64,000 nucleotides of DNA from Plazaster borealis (taxonomy: Eukaryota > Echinodermata > Asteroidea > Forcipulatida > Labidiasteridae): contig CM037471.1 in assembly GCA_021014325.1 (NCBI GenBank), positions 18,868,818-18,932,817 of the forward strand, read 5' to 3'. This document shows positions 1 to 10,859 of the stretch, piece after piece. Within the stretch, counting starts at the first letter, position 1; the number at the start of each line of letters is the position of its first letter. The position numbers and the translations under genes were made by a program. The notes beneath the pieces are model-generated. The model was not told where the DNA came from. It ran no database searches and was given only the letters and a program-made list of their open reading frames with translations.

Positions 1-118
1 GACAGAGACTGCCAACATTTGGGCTAGATGGCTCAGTTAGTGAAGCGCCAGCACGTCGATCACAGGTTCAAATCCCGCTCTAATCAATTTGTCTTTGTTC
101 AAGCCAAAATTAATTGAA
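1..118 (+). mobile_element. tRNA-derived SINE, family A, 3' part
   Basis: GGGCTAGATGGCTCAGTTAG with B box GGTTCAAATCC, then TTTGTTCAAGCC. Same family as 6700-6935, 23345-23475, 48580-48725 and 50868-51022. Confidence 0.7.
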
Positions 119-143
119 AAAAAAAAGAAATCAGAAGTTTTAC

Positions 144-3100
144 CTTGATGTATTTTTTCTGGTGTCATTTCATTTTTTATATTTGGGCTTATCTTAGTGG
201 GTACTCCTTCCTCTGATCTTGTCAAATGTCGCTTGATCCCATTTCGGTTCTTCTCAGCTGATCCTGGGGAGTTGAGTGCAGACTCCTTCGGCTGGAAGTC
301 AAACAGAAAGTCTTCATCAGTAACATATTTTTCCTTGTGTGAAAACTCAATAAAGCGCTACACAAACATGTGCTGAGCATGTAACAGTTTTTTTTATTGG
401 GAGACAAAGGTTACCAGCCAAAATCCCACATGATACTCATTATGTGGGACTGGTACCCTGCTAATTGTAACTTAGCACATGGAGTGCTTAGAATTCGTCT
501 TGAACCAATCAGAGTCTACTAGAGTGTCAAATAGCCACAACCGTGTACTGTAATTGGATGGTCAGACCCGACATTATGCTCAACCCTTACAGACTAGGCA
601 GTTTGGCGTACATTCCCAGCGAAAATGTGTTGCACATGTGAGAATAAACATACCCTACCTTCCCCCTACTGCTCCTCAACTCAGTGTTGTTAACCTCAGC
701 TGGAGCGCATACCACGCAATTAAAAAAGATTTTGATGTATTTCAAAATTTCCAATTACAAACAAAACCAAAAACATAATAGCAACAAATGTCGTTCCTTT
801 CTCCAAAAATTATTAATAAGCAATAAGTCTTGAAAAGCCAATGTCTTATGTCGTGTGTTTATAGTCACACAAAATGCAGTGCGAGGGGGACATCACTCAC
901 TGTTTCCTAACTTTTGCCTGTTTGGAGAGCTGGAGTGCAGACTGCACAATGAGAGCCAACACTGACCGGGGAGGGAGGTTGGCCAAACCAGATATGACCA
1001 TGAATGTAGCAGCTGGCCTCAATCCTCCCATATTCTCTTCTCCTGTGTCACTCCACACCAAATTGTTTGGACTTTTTAGATAAGATTGGAATGCCCGACC
1101 CTGTGATAAGCAATTGTTATCTGGGCCTACTGACCCCAGTCCTTCTGAATCCTTCACTTTGGCAATTGGATATAGAAGGATTTTAGACTGTATGGGTGAA
1201 AGAGTGAAGGACACTTGGATAAGATTGGAATGCCCGACCCTGTGATAAACAATTGTTATCTGGGCCTACTGACCCCAGTCCTTCTGAATCCTTCACTTTG
1301 GCAGTTGGATATAGAAGGATTTTAGGCTGTATGGGTGAAAGAGTGAAGGAAACTTGGATAAGATTGGAATGCCCGACCCTGTGATAAGCAATTGTTATCT
1401 GGGCCTACAGCCCTCAGTCCTTCACTTTGGCAATTTGATATACATGGATTTGAGACTGCAAGGGTTAGTTGGCTGTGTGAAATACTTATGTTCATCAAAA
1501 GGATGTTTTACCATTGCATTTGATGGGGTTTTGGGGAGGTTACAATTTAAAAGAAATGTTTACCTGAATCATGAAACAGTCTGGACCACACGGTTCGGTT
1601 TCCTGTCTCATCTCTGTACTTTTAGGCTTTGTCTGACTTGGTGTTGGATGGTAAGCTGCAAATAAAACAACATGTAAACCTGTTAACTCCAACATCTAAA
1701 TTTGTACACTCCAACATCTAAACCTGTACACTCCAACATCTAAATTTGTACACTCCAACATCTAAACCTGTACACTCCAACATCTAAACTTGTACACTCC
1801 AACATCTAAATTTGTACACTCCAACATCTAAACTTGTACACTCCAACAGCTAAATTTGTACACTCCAACATCTAAACCTGTACACTCCAACATCTAAATT
1901 TGTACACTCCAACATCTAAACTTGTACACTCCAACAGCTAAATTTGTACACTCCAACATCTAAACCTGTACACTCCAACATCTAAATTTGTACACTCCAA
2001 CATCTAAACTTGTACACTCCAACAGCTAAATTTGTACACTCCAACATCTAAACCTGTACACTCCAACATCTAAATTTGTACACTCCAACATCTAAACTTG
2101 TACACTCCAACAGCTAAATTTGTACACTCCAACATCTAAACCTGTACACTCCAACATCTAAATTTGTACACTCCAACATCTAAACTTGTACACTCCAACA
2201 TCTAAATTTGTACACTCCAACATCTAAACCTGTACACTCCAACATCTAAACTTGTAAGCTCCAAAATCTAAACCTGTAAACTCCAACATCTAAACTTGTA
2301 AGCTCCCAACATCTAAACTTGCAAAATCCAACATCTAAACTTGTACACTCCAACATCTAAACTTGTATACTCCAACATCTTATCTTGCAAACTCCAACAT
2401 CTAAACTTGTACACTCCAACATATAAACATGTGATCTCTAATGGACTTGGTCCAGCCAGCCACGCGCTAAGCATGGTTGGTTTGAATTTGCATTACTCAA
2501 TCCAACCAAACAACACAGATAAAGATAACAAACAAAGTAAATGAAAATATCTGAAAATTATGCTCAATATCATTGTGAAAAAGTTCAAGTAGGGACTCAC
2601 GATGTAAGAAGCAGTCATACTTGTAGCACCGACGACAGAAAAGGGTATGAAAAGAGTGCATTGTTTGCTCCCTAGGGACAGATTTGGCAGCTGGGCCATC
2701 AATGTTTGGAGTACACTCCAAAACTACGGTACTAGGACTCTGTTTCACCTGTAGATTACGATACCTGAATTACAAAGAAGTTCATGATTAATTGAGTTAA
2801 ACTATAAAGTAAGCACATCTAGAACAGAAAGTAACATCTATTAAATTGTCGCGGTCCCCGCTGCTAAAATAAAGGATTCGAACTGCCTCTAGCTACCGGG
2901 CAATCTCAGTGGTCTAGTTGGTAAGACATTGCTCTAGAATGGCAAAGGTCGTGGGTTCGAATCCCACCCGAGTAATATGCCTATGTTTTTTTTCACAGGA
3001 CTCGGGAAAGTACTGAGTATACAGTGCTTTACACACATCGGTGTACGGGTAAAACCAAATATAATATAAAGTAAGAATTAAGGTATTTTAAAATGCAATT

Positions 3101-6100
3101 ATCCATCAAAATGTGCTCAAAACAAATACTGAATACTACATGGAGTGAATCGGACAAGCCTTGGCCGTAAGCCACGGCCGATAATCAGCCATGGTATGCT
3201 GGAATCCCAGACTTGCCTCCCATATGCCGAATACAATGATAAATAATGGTGGCATGCTATCGATCTCTCGTAACCCTTGTTTGTACAACAAAAGGATGAA
3301 GGTCTAGAATTGAGAATTAAATAACAATCAGAAAAAGGGAGATTTCAAGCATGAATATCAGTACCCTTTGTCCCTCTTTGTACAGGGGAAATAAAGCATA
3401 GCACAGCAGGCGCATGCATGTGCAGCAGCGGCGTAGCTAGGAATTTTTCGGTGGGGGGCACAGGGGGGGGCATTGCTTCCAAGTGGGGGGGCCCAGGGAA
3501 AATGGGTGTGTCAGTGGTGGTGGGGGTCATGTACTCCTAGCCCTAGAACTATGAGGTTTGATCCGCTATCGTCTCCACGAACCTCATATAGAGGGCCATG
3601 TACAATATCCTATTAGAAACTTTTTGCCCTTCACATTTAAATGCACCTGGAGTTCCTCTTTTGAAACCGGATCTCGCGAAAATTAGTGTTTTTTGTTCTC
3701 ACAGTGAGCTCGGCGCGGGTCCAGAAAATCCACTCCTCAAAAAACCGGTTAAAATCTCACTGTTTTTCAGAATCCTCGCCTTCCGGTAGCAATATGGCCG
3801 CCTGCCGTAATTTATAAATGGTATGCTGCGTGCTACGCTGGTAACGACCATCGTTGCGCGTGCGCGTAGCATAACTTTTTGGTCCCTCCGGCATGTAGGT
3901 CGCACCCCACTAATTCCACTTCCATAGCATTCAGTGCAAAAGGCTAAATATTCAAAAATACACGAAAAATACTTAAAAGTCTCACAGCTTTTTACAGTAA
4001 AGGGAAAAGTATATATTGACTCGTGAACTTTTATTCTCTGCTCAATTTAATATGGGGAGTCCCTGGTACCGGTCACGTCGAGTTATTCTCCCTCCAAATA
4101 AAAACACCCCTACACCGATGTAATTTTCCAAACGTCCGAGCATCAATCTTGAAAAATGTCCCTACACCTCTCGGCAAATAGGACCATTTTTTCAGGGCCT
4201 ATGTCATCAAAAATACCTCAAGTTGGAAGTCAACAACCCCCAGGTTACAATTGGGGAACATTTTTGCACTCTACCCCTTTTGTTGGGCTCTCAAATGTTA
4301 CAAAATATTCATGAGCTCGACGCTCTGTTTTCTCCATATTTAGTGGGGTGCACCCGTAGGCCGTATATACCGGTAATCAATGGTTTGCAGCGCGCAACGC
4401 TGGTCACAATTACCAATGGCTTATGTTTATACACGTGAACCGTTGGTTATCGTTTACCAGCGTAGCGTGCAGCACACCAACTGTTTTCATTCCGCTGCAT
4501 TGCATTGATCAACACGTGGGCGCGTGCGCTTCCGGTGATGATAGCGACAATCCCCACAGCGTAAGTTAAACAATAATTATTGGCTTTGAAAACAACTAAA
4601 GTTTGTTTTACTTTATTGTAAATGAAGGCCTACAAATAGCAGATGTATTTTGTTTCGTAATGTTTTGTTTTCATTCTTTGAACTTTCTTTTTGTGTGGGC
4701 ACTATTGCAATTTTTTCATGGGGGGGCACCTGGGGGGGCACTGGAAATTTGTGGGGGGGCACGTGCCCCCCAGGCCCCCCCGTGGCTACGCCGCTGATGT
4801 GCAGGCTACACAATGGAATGGGGGGTCGACAAAACAAAAAGAGGATGTTCCGAAACGTAAATAAACGTCCACCAATATTCAGTTTTTGAAACGTTTTGTG
4901 CAATAAGACGTCATCCGACGTCAAGTGGATAATTTATTACCTTTTCCTAAGATCTTCTGTTTTTCCTTTGTCAGGAAACTGACTGGCGATAGCTGCAAAG
5001 ACATTATCACTTGGGAACCCTTTAAGTAGATCGTCTGAAATATATAAAAATTAAACAGCTTGATTTTATTTACTTCTGTCGGACCGAGTACTGTATTGAA
5101 GACCACCAAGGGTTTGGATGTGGAGTTACCATTTAATGGATTCTTGTGAGTAACAATTGAGAGTTAGGGGTTTGGAGATACTAGCAAGCTTGTGAATATC
5201 TTCTTGATTCTTGATCGAGTAACAATCTGAGGTTTGATCCCCAGGTAACAATGAAGAGAAAAATCTTGTCCTGTGAATTGTATTTGTATCTCAACTGTCC
5301 CCGTATTGATGGCTGAATCAGATTGACAGTACTTCTTTGAGAAACAAACCATAAAAACAAACATTCGAAAACTATTCTGCTACCAACTTATCTATCAAAC
5401 GAGCCCAATTCAAATCTATTCTGCTTTCCAACTTATAAATTAAACAAGACCATTTCAAATCTTGTGCTTATCAACTTACGAATCAAACAAAAGACAATTT
5501 CAAATATTTTCTACTTACCAACTTACAAATCAAACAAAAGATCATTTTCTAATCTTTTCTGCTTGCCAACTTATAAATCAAACAAAAGATTATTTCAAAT
5601 ACTTTCTGCTTACCGATTAATAAATTAAACAGGCCCAATTCAAATCTATTCTGCTTACAAACTTATAAACTAAACCATACCATTTCAAATCGTTTCTGCT
5701 TACCAACTTATAAATCAAACAAGACCATTTCAAATCTTTTCTGCTTACCAACTTATAAAACAAACAAAACCATTTCAAACCTATTCTGCTTACCAACTTA
5801 TAAATCAAACAAGACAATTTCAAATCTATTCTGCTTACCAACTTATAAATCAAACAAGACCATTTCAAATCTCTTCTACTTACCAACTTTTTCAAGGAGT
5901 CCAAGTTCAACTTGTTCAGCAACTGCCACACTTTTGACGAGACTGATAAACGCATCATCATCAATGAAGCCGCATTCTACAAGAAAAGTAACAACGTTTT
6001 TTAGTACAAATCTGTAGTAATGTCAACATTTCCCTATTTTGTCTTTTCCATATTGTCCATTTTACTTGTTATGATTTACTCATAAATTCAATGATTAATA

Positions 6101-9100
6101 TAACTGGTACAGAATAAATGCAATGTGCCTGGCTGCCAAAGGCGCCCTTGCATGCCTGCGACTCGAACACGTTGTAGCCGCGTCCTTCGCAATTCAGCTC
6201 CTCAGCTGCAAGTAAGGATGATTAGCCTCCCAAATTATTATTATTAATATTATCATATTTGACCTTACTGATACATCCTTTGTATCCGCCCTTTTCCCAT
6301 TTTTCCCAACTACCCATACAAAACATAATAACTTTTCCGTGATATTCACGCTTTCCACAGAAGTAAAATTTAGGACAGGGACAATCTTATTTAATCTTTC
6401 CCTCCATGGTCTATATTTATTTGGGGGGACCTCCTTTTCTGTATTTTGATACTTTTCCCCCTGATTTTCCTGTATAAGTATAACTATAATTTCTGTGACA
6501 AATTTTTCCCGATCTCACCTTTTTCCCCATGGACTTTTCCGTCATAATTCTTGATGAGTTCTTCAATGAATGATCCATCCTGCTCCAAGACCTCGTCTCC
6601 CATGTATGGAATATTGTGTAGCACTGTCTCATCGTCCACCTAAAACCAGAAACCGATTCAAAGTGAACTTGTAATAAAAAGTCGCATCCCCTTAAGGTGG
6701 GTGATCCTTCTGCTGCCGCTTCCCAGGTTGTATCGTAAACTTGGGTGTGATCCCTGGCTATACGGCAATTACAGGTTGAATGGCTTCTGACTGGCACCCT
6801 CAAACAAAGATATTGACAAAATAGGGAGACCGCCTAAGCACAGTTGGTAGAGCACCTGCACGTAAATCCAGAGGTAGCAGGTTCAAGTCAAACTCTAATC
6901 TAGTCCTGCTCAAAATTATTTAAAGTCAACTTGTAAATGACCAGAATTCACAATAGCTAAATGTACAGATGTTTAAAAAAAAATGTATGCAAAACCAACT
7001 CTATTGTAGGACTTACCATGAAATTTTGCTGGAGTGGTTCCCATGTGTAGACCCAAGGAACAGACGTGATTGAATTCAATGTATACAGGGGACCGGACTG
7101 CGGTGGTCCTCCATTCCCAACCTCAATGGAACACTACATAAAAGAATCAAAAGTTACGACAAGGAAATTAATGCGAGCCTGTAATAATGAATGTTGGCAA
7201 ATTGTTTAGACTGTATGCAAAGTATCTGGAGAAACGTTACATATCAACCAAAATAAAAACAAACCATTTTAATTTTTGCCTTTTTTGATGGATTCAGTGT
7301 TGCACAGTCAAGTAATAGCCCATTTGCACAAGCGCCATTATAAATATATATCAAAATGTATCTTGGGAAAGCGAGTACAGTTAACAAATAAATCAAGCTG
7401 CCAAGATGGACGCCATGCTGTAGTGTGCATGTAACTATGCCAGGTTTTATAGTTATGTACCATATTACTTCAAAATCAGCGCGCCATGATGGTTGCTGGT
7501 GTTGCTTGGACTCGGATCTCAACCAGAATCCTTTGCGCGCTGATCATGCGCATTGGGATATGCATATATATGTGCTATTGCATGGGCCAGGAATACTAAA
7601 CTTAACAGAGTCCACAGGTTATGGATATTGTTACACCATATTCCCCAACCATATTTTTCGATACATTCTTTGACTAAAATGTTAGGATTTGTTTTTTCGT
7701 TCGGTTGAACTGGGTGAATTAGAACGAAATGTAGTTCTCAATAAGGTAGAATCACTCCGCTGTATGCGGACGTAGATACGAGAAAATGGGAAGTATACAA
7801 GGAGGTGCTTGGGTAGCACGGGCCATCTGCGCACTGGCAGGCTCGATTCCATTACTTAATTTATTTTAAATCATTATATTATTATCATTAATATAACGGG
7901 TCCCTATAATCTTATACTTTGTTCCAATGAAACTCAGGAAGAACTAAAGTTAAGAAGTTCTGTTGTAAAGTAATATACAGGACAAGAATGCAGTCCTTTT
8001 AAAATTCACGATGAGTAACGATAAGCGACCGCATTAATATCATGGGTCCCAATTGTTGTTATAACGAAGACACAGCTACTTTGTATAATAATATATTTAG
8101 GCGGGGTTTTCCTGAGTATTTTCTAGAAAGAGTTTTTATCTCTGGTTTTTCACTCTAGGGCATCCGAGGGGGGTAATTGTGTAAGAAATAATTGTGTAAT
8201 GGTTACACACTCGGATGATATACGATCCCTGTATCTAAATATGGATAAATTAATAAGTAATTTGTTACACATTGTAAGTACTAATAATTTATTCAAGAAG
8301 AAGAAATAAAAAAGTGTGAGCAACCGCAACCTCAATGCCCGTCGGTGGCCAACCCAATGTTGTAAACAATTGGTGTGATGTTTGAGTTATTGAGAATGAA
8401 GGATACATAGACAAAGCAGACATACCTTTCTGATGACAGGAAGCTGATCAAATGATGCTACAGTATGAATAGACTGAAATGAACCCTCACACCAAGAGCT
8501 GTTATTACGATGTGTGCTCTCAGCAATCAGTAAACGATTCTTAGCCCAAATCGTCTGGAAAAATAAAATAAAAAATTGGTTATTTTTTTTACGAAAAAAC
8601 ATTGCGGAACAGTTTAGCAATGTTTCAAGTTCTATGTTCTACGTCAAACCAACATACAAAGCCTTCTCACTGACATAGCAATGCAGGAGGTCTGCTACAC
8701 TAGAGTACTACATTGGATACCTCCACGTACTGCCAATCCAGCGTTGCGTTTCTTAGCACATGTTCGCGCAGTTCTAGTAACGTGTGTGCGTGAAGTCAGG
8801 GCTTAAAATTAACACTGCACCGCAGGAGGCCAGAGTCCAGTGATTTTAGTGTCGCCAGTAAACTCACGACTGGACAAGTCCCGGTGGTCTGATGTTTTAC
8901 AATTGAATAATAATAGTAAACACCTCAGCTGTGTAATACCTTTAGTAAAACACCAAATGTTTAATTGAGTCAGATAAATATCTGTTGATTAGCAAAGTAT
9001 ACTTACATGTACGATACCCAGTAGGACAAATAAATCTTCTCTTAGTACTTGACTAAATAAAAACAGTTTGTATGTTAAACTGTGTTGTTGGGTTTTTTCG

Positions 9101-10304
9101 TCTCATTTTGACTCTTTTCTGTGAAAAAGATTCTGATTCTGGTCCAGTAAAAATTGTGAACTACAAAGCCTTGTGGATTTTCCCCCCAAATTTGACCCCA
9201 GGACAGGCGCATATACGTACTCCAGCATGGCAACTGAAAAAAACAGTGACACCATCTCAGAAGGGTCTACAGTGTCACACATCTCAAAGGTCACATCCTC
9301 TAGATGCGTTGCATTCAACCACTTCAGATTTGACCTTGAAATTGAAATTTTTGATAAGGCCAAAAAAAAAAATGAGTTGTTTGCTCCCGACCGACCAAAA
9401 AAATGCTGCAATCGGTCGGGTTTTTTTTTTTTTTTTTTTTTTTTTATTTATTAAAAAAATTTTTTTTTTTTATAAAAATAAAAAAACTAAATTATTCCTT
9501 GAATGAGCTGAAGTTGCAAAGCAAAGATTTTAAAGTAACCAAACAGGAGATCGCATTTATGCCGCGCTACGCTAAACTCGCGATGCCACGCAATTTGCAC
9601 ATGACAAAGACTGACAGAATGACAGAATGCACAGATACAGGGTATACAGCCCAAGAGCGGAGAGGGGCGAGCGCGGTGACAACCACACAACCACAACACC
9701 AACTTACTGAGCTTGGTACTAGGTAGAAGGCTGCTGTGCTGACATCACGGGTTTTTTTTGAACTGGCTTTTTTTTTTTTTTTTATATAGAACAGATACTT
9801 CAAGAAAACAAAAATCAACTGAAACAACCCAACTACCCATCACTCAATATATTATTTGATCAATCAATCATCAATTCACCATAATGGTTGTGTTGCGATC
9901 ACGGCGGCGCTGCGCATAATGACTGTGACATGACTGCAGGTATGACATGTTGCAAAAACTGCATCGCCAAAATTAGTTATTTCGCCAGAATTAGTTATTT
10001 ATTTATCTTACTCATCTTTAAGAACTGTTTGTTTTACAAATGAACTAGCTGTTAAACATTTAGCAGAGCTTATTTGTTTTGAAGTTTTGATTTTTTTTTT
10101 TTGTTGTAGACCCGTGCGCCCACATGACCTGCCAGTGGTCAGTAGTGACCTGCTTTAACATGGGCAACAGTCCTAACAGATAATCCTAACAGATGCATCA
10201 GATTGCATGGACAAAACTAAAAAACTATCAATATTATATGATGAAATCAAAATTTGTTAGTTTTTAGTTATACATGTTGTATACATGCATTAAAAAAAGA
10301 ACCA

Positions 10305-10344
<40 letters not shown>

Positions 10345-10844
10345 AAATGTTGAAATAAAAAATTGTTGTTTCTTTTCTTTTTTTTTTTTTTTTTTGTTTT
10401 TTGTATTTTTTACTAGATCATTGTATGTTGATAGACATTGTGTTTAGGATTTGTTCCAATGCATTTCAATCTTAAAATTACAGTTGTGGGGGAAAAAAAA
10501 AAAAAAAAAAAAAAAATAACCCCTTCCAAATATTTCTACTGGAGGGCAATAATATAATATAGACCAAGAAATTTTCATGATAGAACATATATGTTCCAAC
10601 ATTTGCTTGTTTGGTTGTTTTCCAATAAGGTTAAACAAAATTACTTTTGCTCGCTGCTGAGGCACAATATGTTTTAGACTTTGAAACATACCCTGACAGT
10701 ATCGGCTCTTCGGAATCTTTTCAACTGACGTAATCTCATATACTCCGATTTGACCTTACGCTTGAGGTCAAAGGGCATTTTGCCAGAGGTTTTGTCTGGT
10801 GTAGAGGTCGATGACCTTGTTCCAGGAGGGTTGGCAGAAGCCAT
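144..10844 (-). CDS. EZH2: EZH2/E(z) Polycomb histone methyltransferase, N-terminal half (partial, 9 exons)
   Basis: PRC2 catalytic subunit (H3K27 methylation, nuclear). Minus-strand coding exons, in gene order: 10844-10692, 8554-8426, 7133-7017, 6639-6519, 5976-5884, 5034-4941, 2764-2601, 1655-1564 and, less surely, 333-144. All have GT/AG borders and phases that join, giving about 384 codons. Visible family landmarks: the SANT-binding helix near residue 30 ([17 protein letters not shown]), the EED-binding stretch ([20 protein letters not shown]), the PNIDGP motif, and the zinc cysteines [13 protein letters not shown] followed in the next exon by CGPDC. The start ATG at 10844 follows a splice acceptor at 10860, so an untranslated first exon lies further right. 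SANT2, CXC and SET exons are off the left edge. The last exon (linker rich in E/K/S) is called on phase and position only and uses an AAG acceptor. Introns hold minisatellites, a hAT element and SINEs. Confidence 0.95.
1083..1440. repeat. Tandem repeat of about 137 bp, 2.5 copies
   Basis: The segment beginning TAAGATTGGAATGCCCGACC recurs near 1083, 1220 and 1358, the last copy shortened. It accounts for the open frames in this stretch. Confidence 0.9.
1678..2440. repeat. 22-bp minisatellite with four-unit higher-order structure (EZH2 intron)
   Basis: About 34 copies of ACTCCAACATCTAAACTTGT AC-type units. In the middle, variants (AGCTAAATTTG, ATCTAAACCTG, ATCTAAATTTG, ATCTAAACTTG) follow one another in fixed order, making an 88-bp higher-order repeat. 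The array begins about 20 bp from the acceptor of the EZH2 exon at 1655-1564. Confidence 0.95.
2865..3065 (+). mobile_element. tRNA-derived SINE, family B (EZH2 intron)
   Basis: A box-like TCTAGTTGGTAAGAC and B box GGTTCGAATCC, followed by a body ending ACACACATCGGTGTACGGGT. Confidence 0.75.
3426..4796. mobile_element. Non-autonomous hAT-type DNA transposon with 8-bp target duplication
   Basis: Ends are CAGCGGCGTAGC and the inverse GCTACGCCGCTG. Directly outside, ATGTGCAG occurs at 3418-3425 and again at 4797-4804, an exact 8-bp duplication as made by hAT transposases. The 1371-bp interior has subterminal G-runs (GGGGGGGCAC) and no transposase frame. Internal sequence near 3550-3800 resembles 12.1-12.5 kb. 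Confidence 0.85.
5380..5883 (-). repeat. 45-bp tandem array of 11 units built around a 5' splice site (EZH2 intron 5)
   Basis: Starts at the exon 5976-5884 donor and continues into the intron. Each roughly 45-base unit, on the minus strand, carries a core like AAGTTGGTAAGCAGAA that copies the true exon end AAGTTG|GTAAGTAGAA. About six of eleven units keep GGTAAG; the others have substitutions in it. Units nearest the exon are the most alike. Confidence 0.9.
6700..6935 (+). mobile_element. tRNA-derived SINE, family A, long copy (EZH2 intron)
   Basis: Shares GTGTGATCCCTGGCTATA and AAAGATATTGACAAAATAGG with the 50.9 kb copy, then AGTTGGTAGAGCA and GGTTCAAGTC (B box). Confidence 0.72.
9340..10520. 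repeat. Homopolymer-rich stretch (long poly-T and poly-A runs)
   Basis: T-runs at 9421-9445, 9460-9472, 9769-9783; an A-run of about 34 at 10309-10342; T-run 10378-10395; A-run 10494-10516. EZH2 intron; no exon seen in it. Confidence 0.9.
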
Positions 10845-10859
10845 TTATACTCGTTTGCT

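Noticed and set aside
897..1214. Minus-strand frame of 105 codons as an EZH2 exon
   Set aside because: No similarity to EZH2, phase does not fit the neighbouring exons, and half of it lies in the 137-bp tandem repeat.
1678..2440. CRISPR array
   Set aside because: Units are contiguous 22-bp repeats with no unique spacers, in an animal intron.
2900..2980. Possible functional tRNA gene
   Set aside because: A and B boxes are present but the stems do not close well and a SINE body follows.
5617..5964. Independent protein with [14 protein letters not shown] repeats
   Set aside because: Frame begins in an EZH2 exon out of its coding frame and continues through the splice-site-derived array; kept only as part of the array finding.
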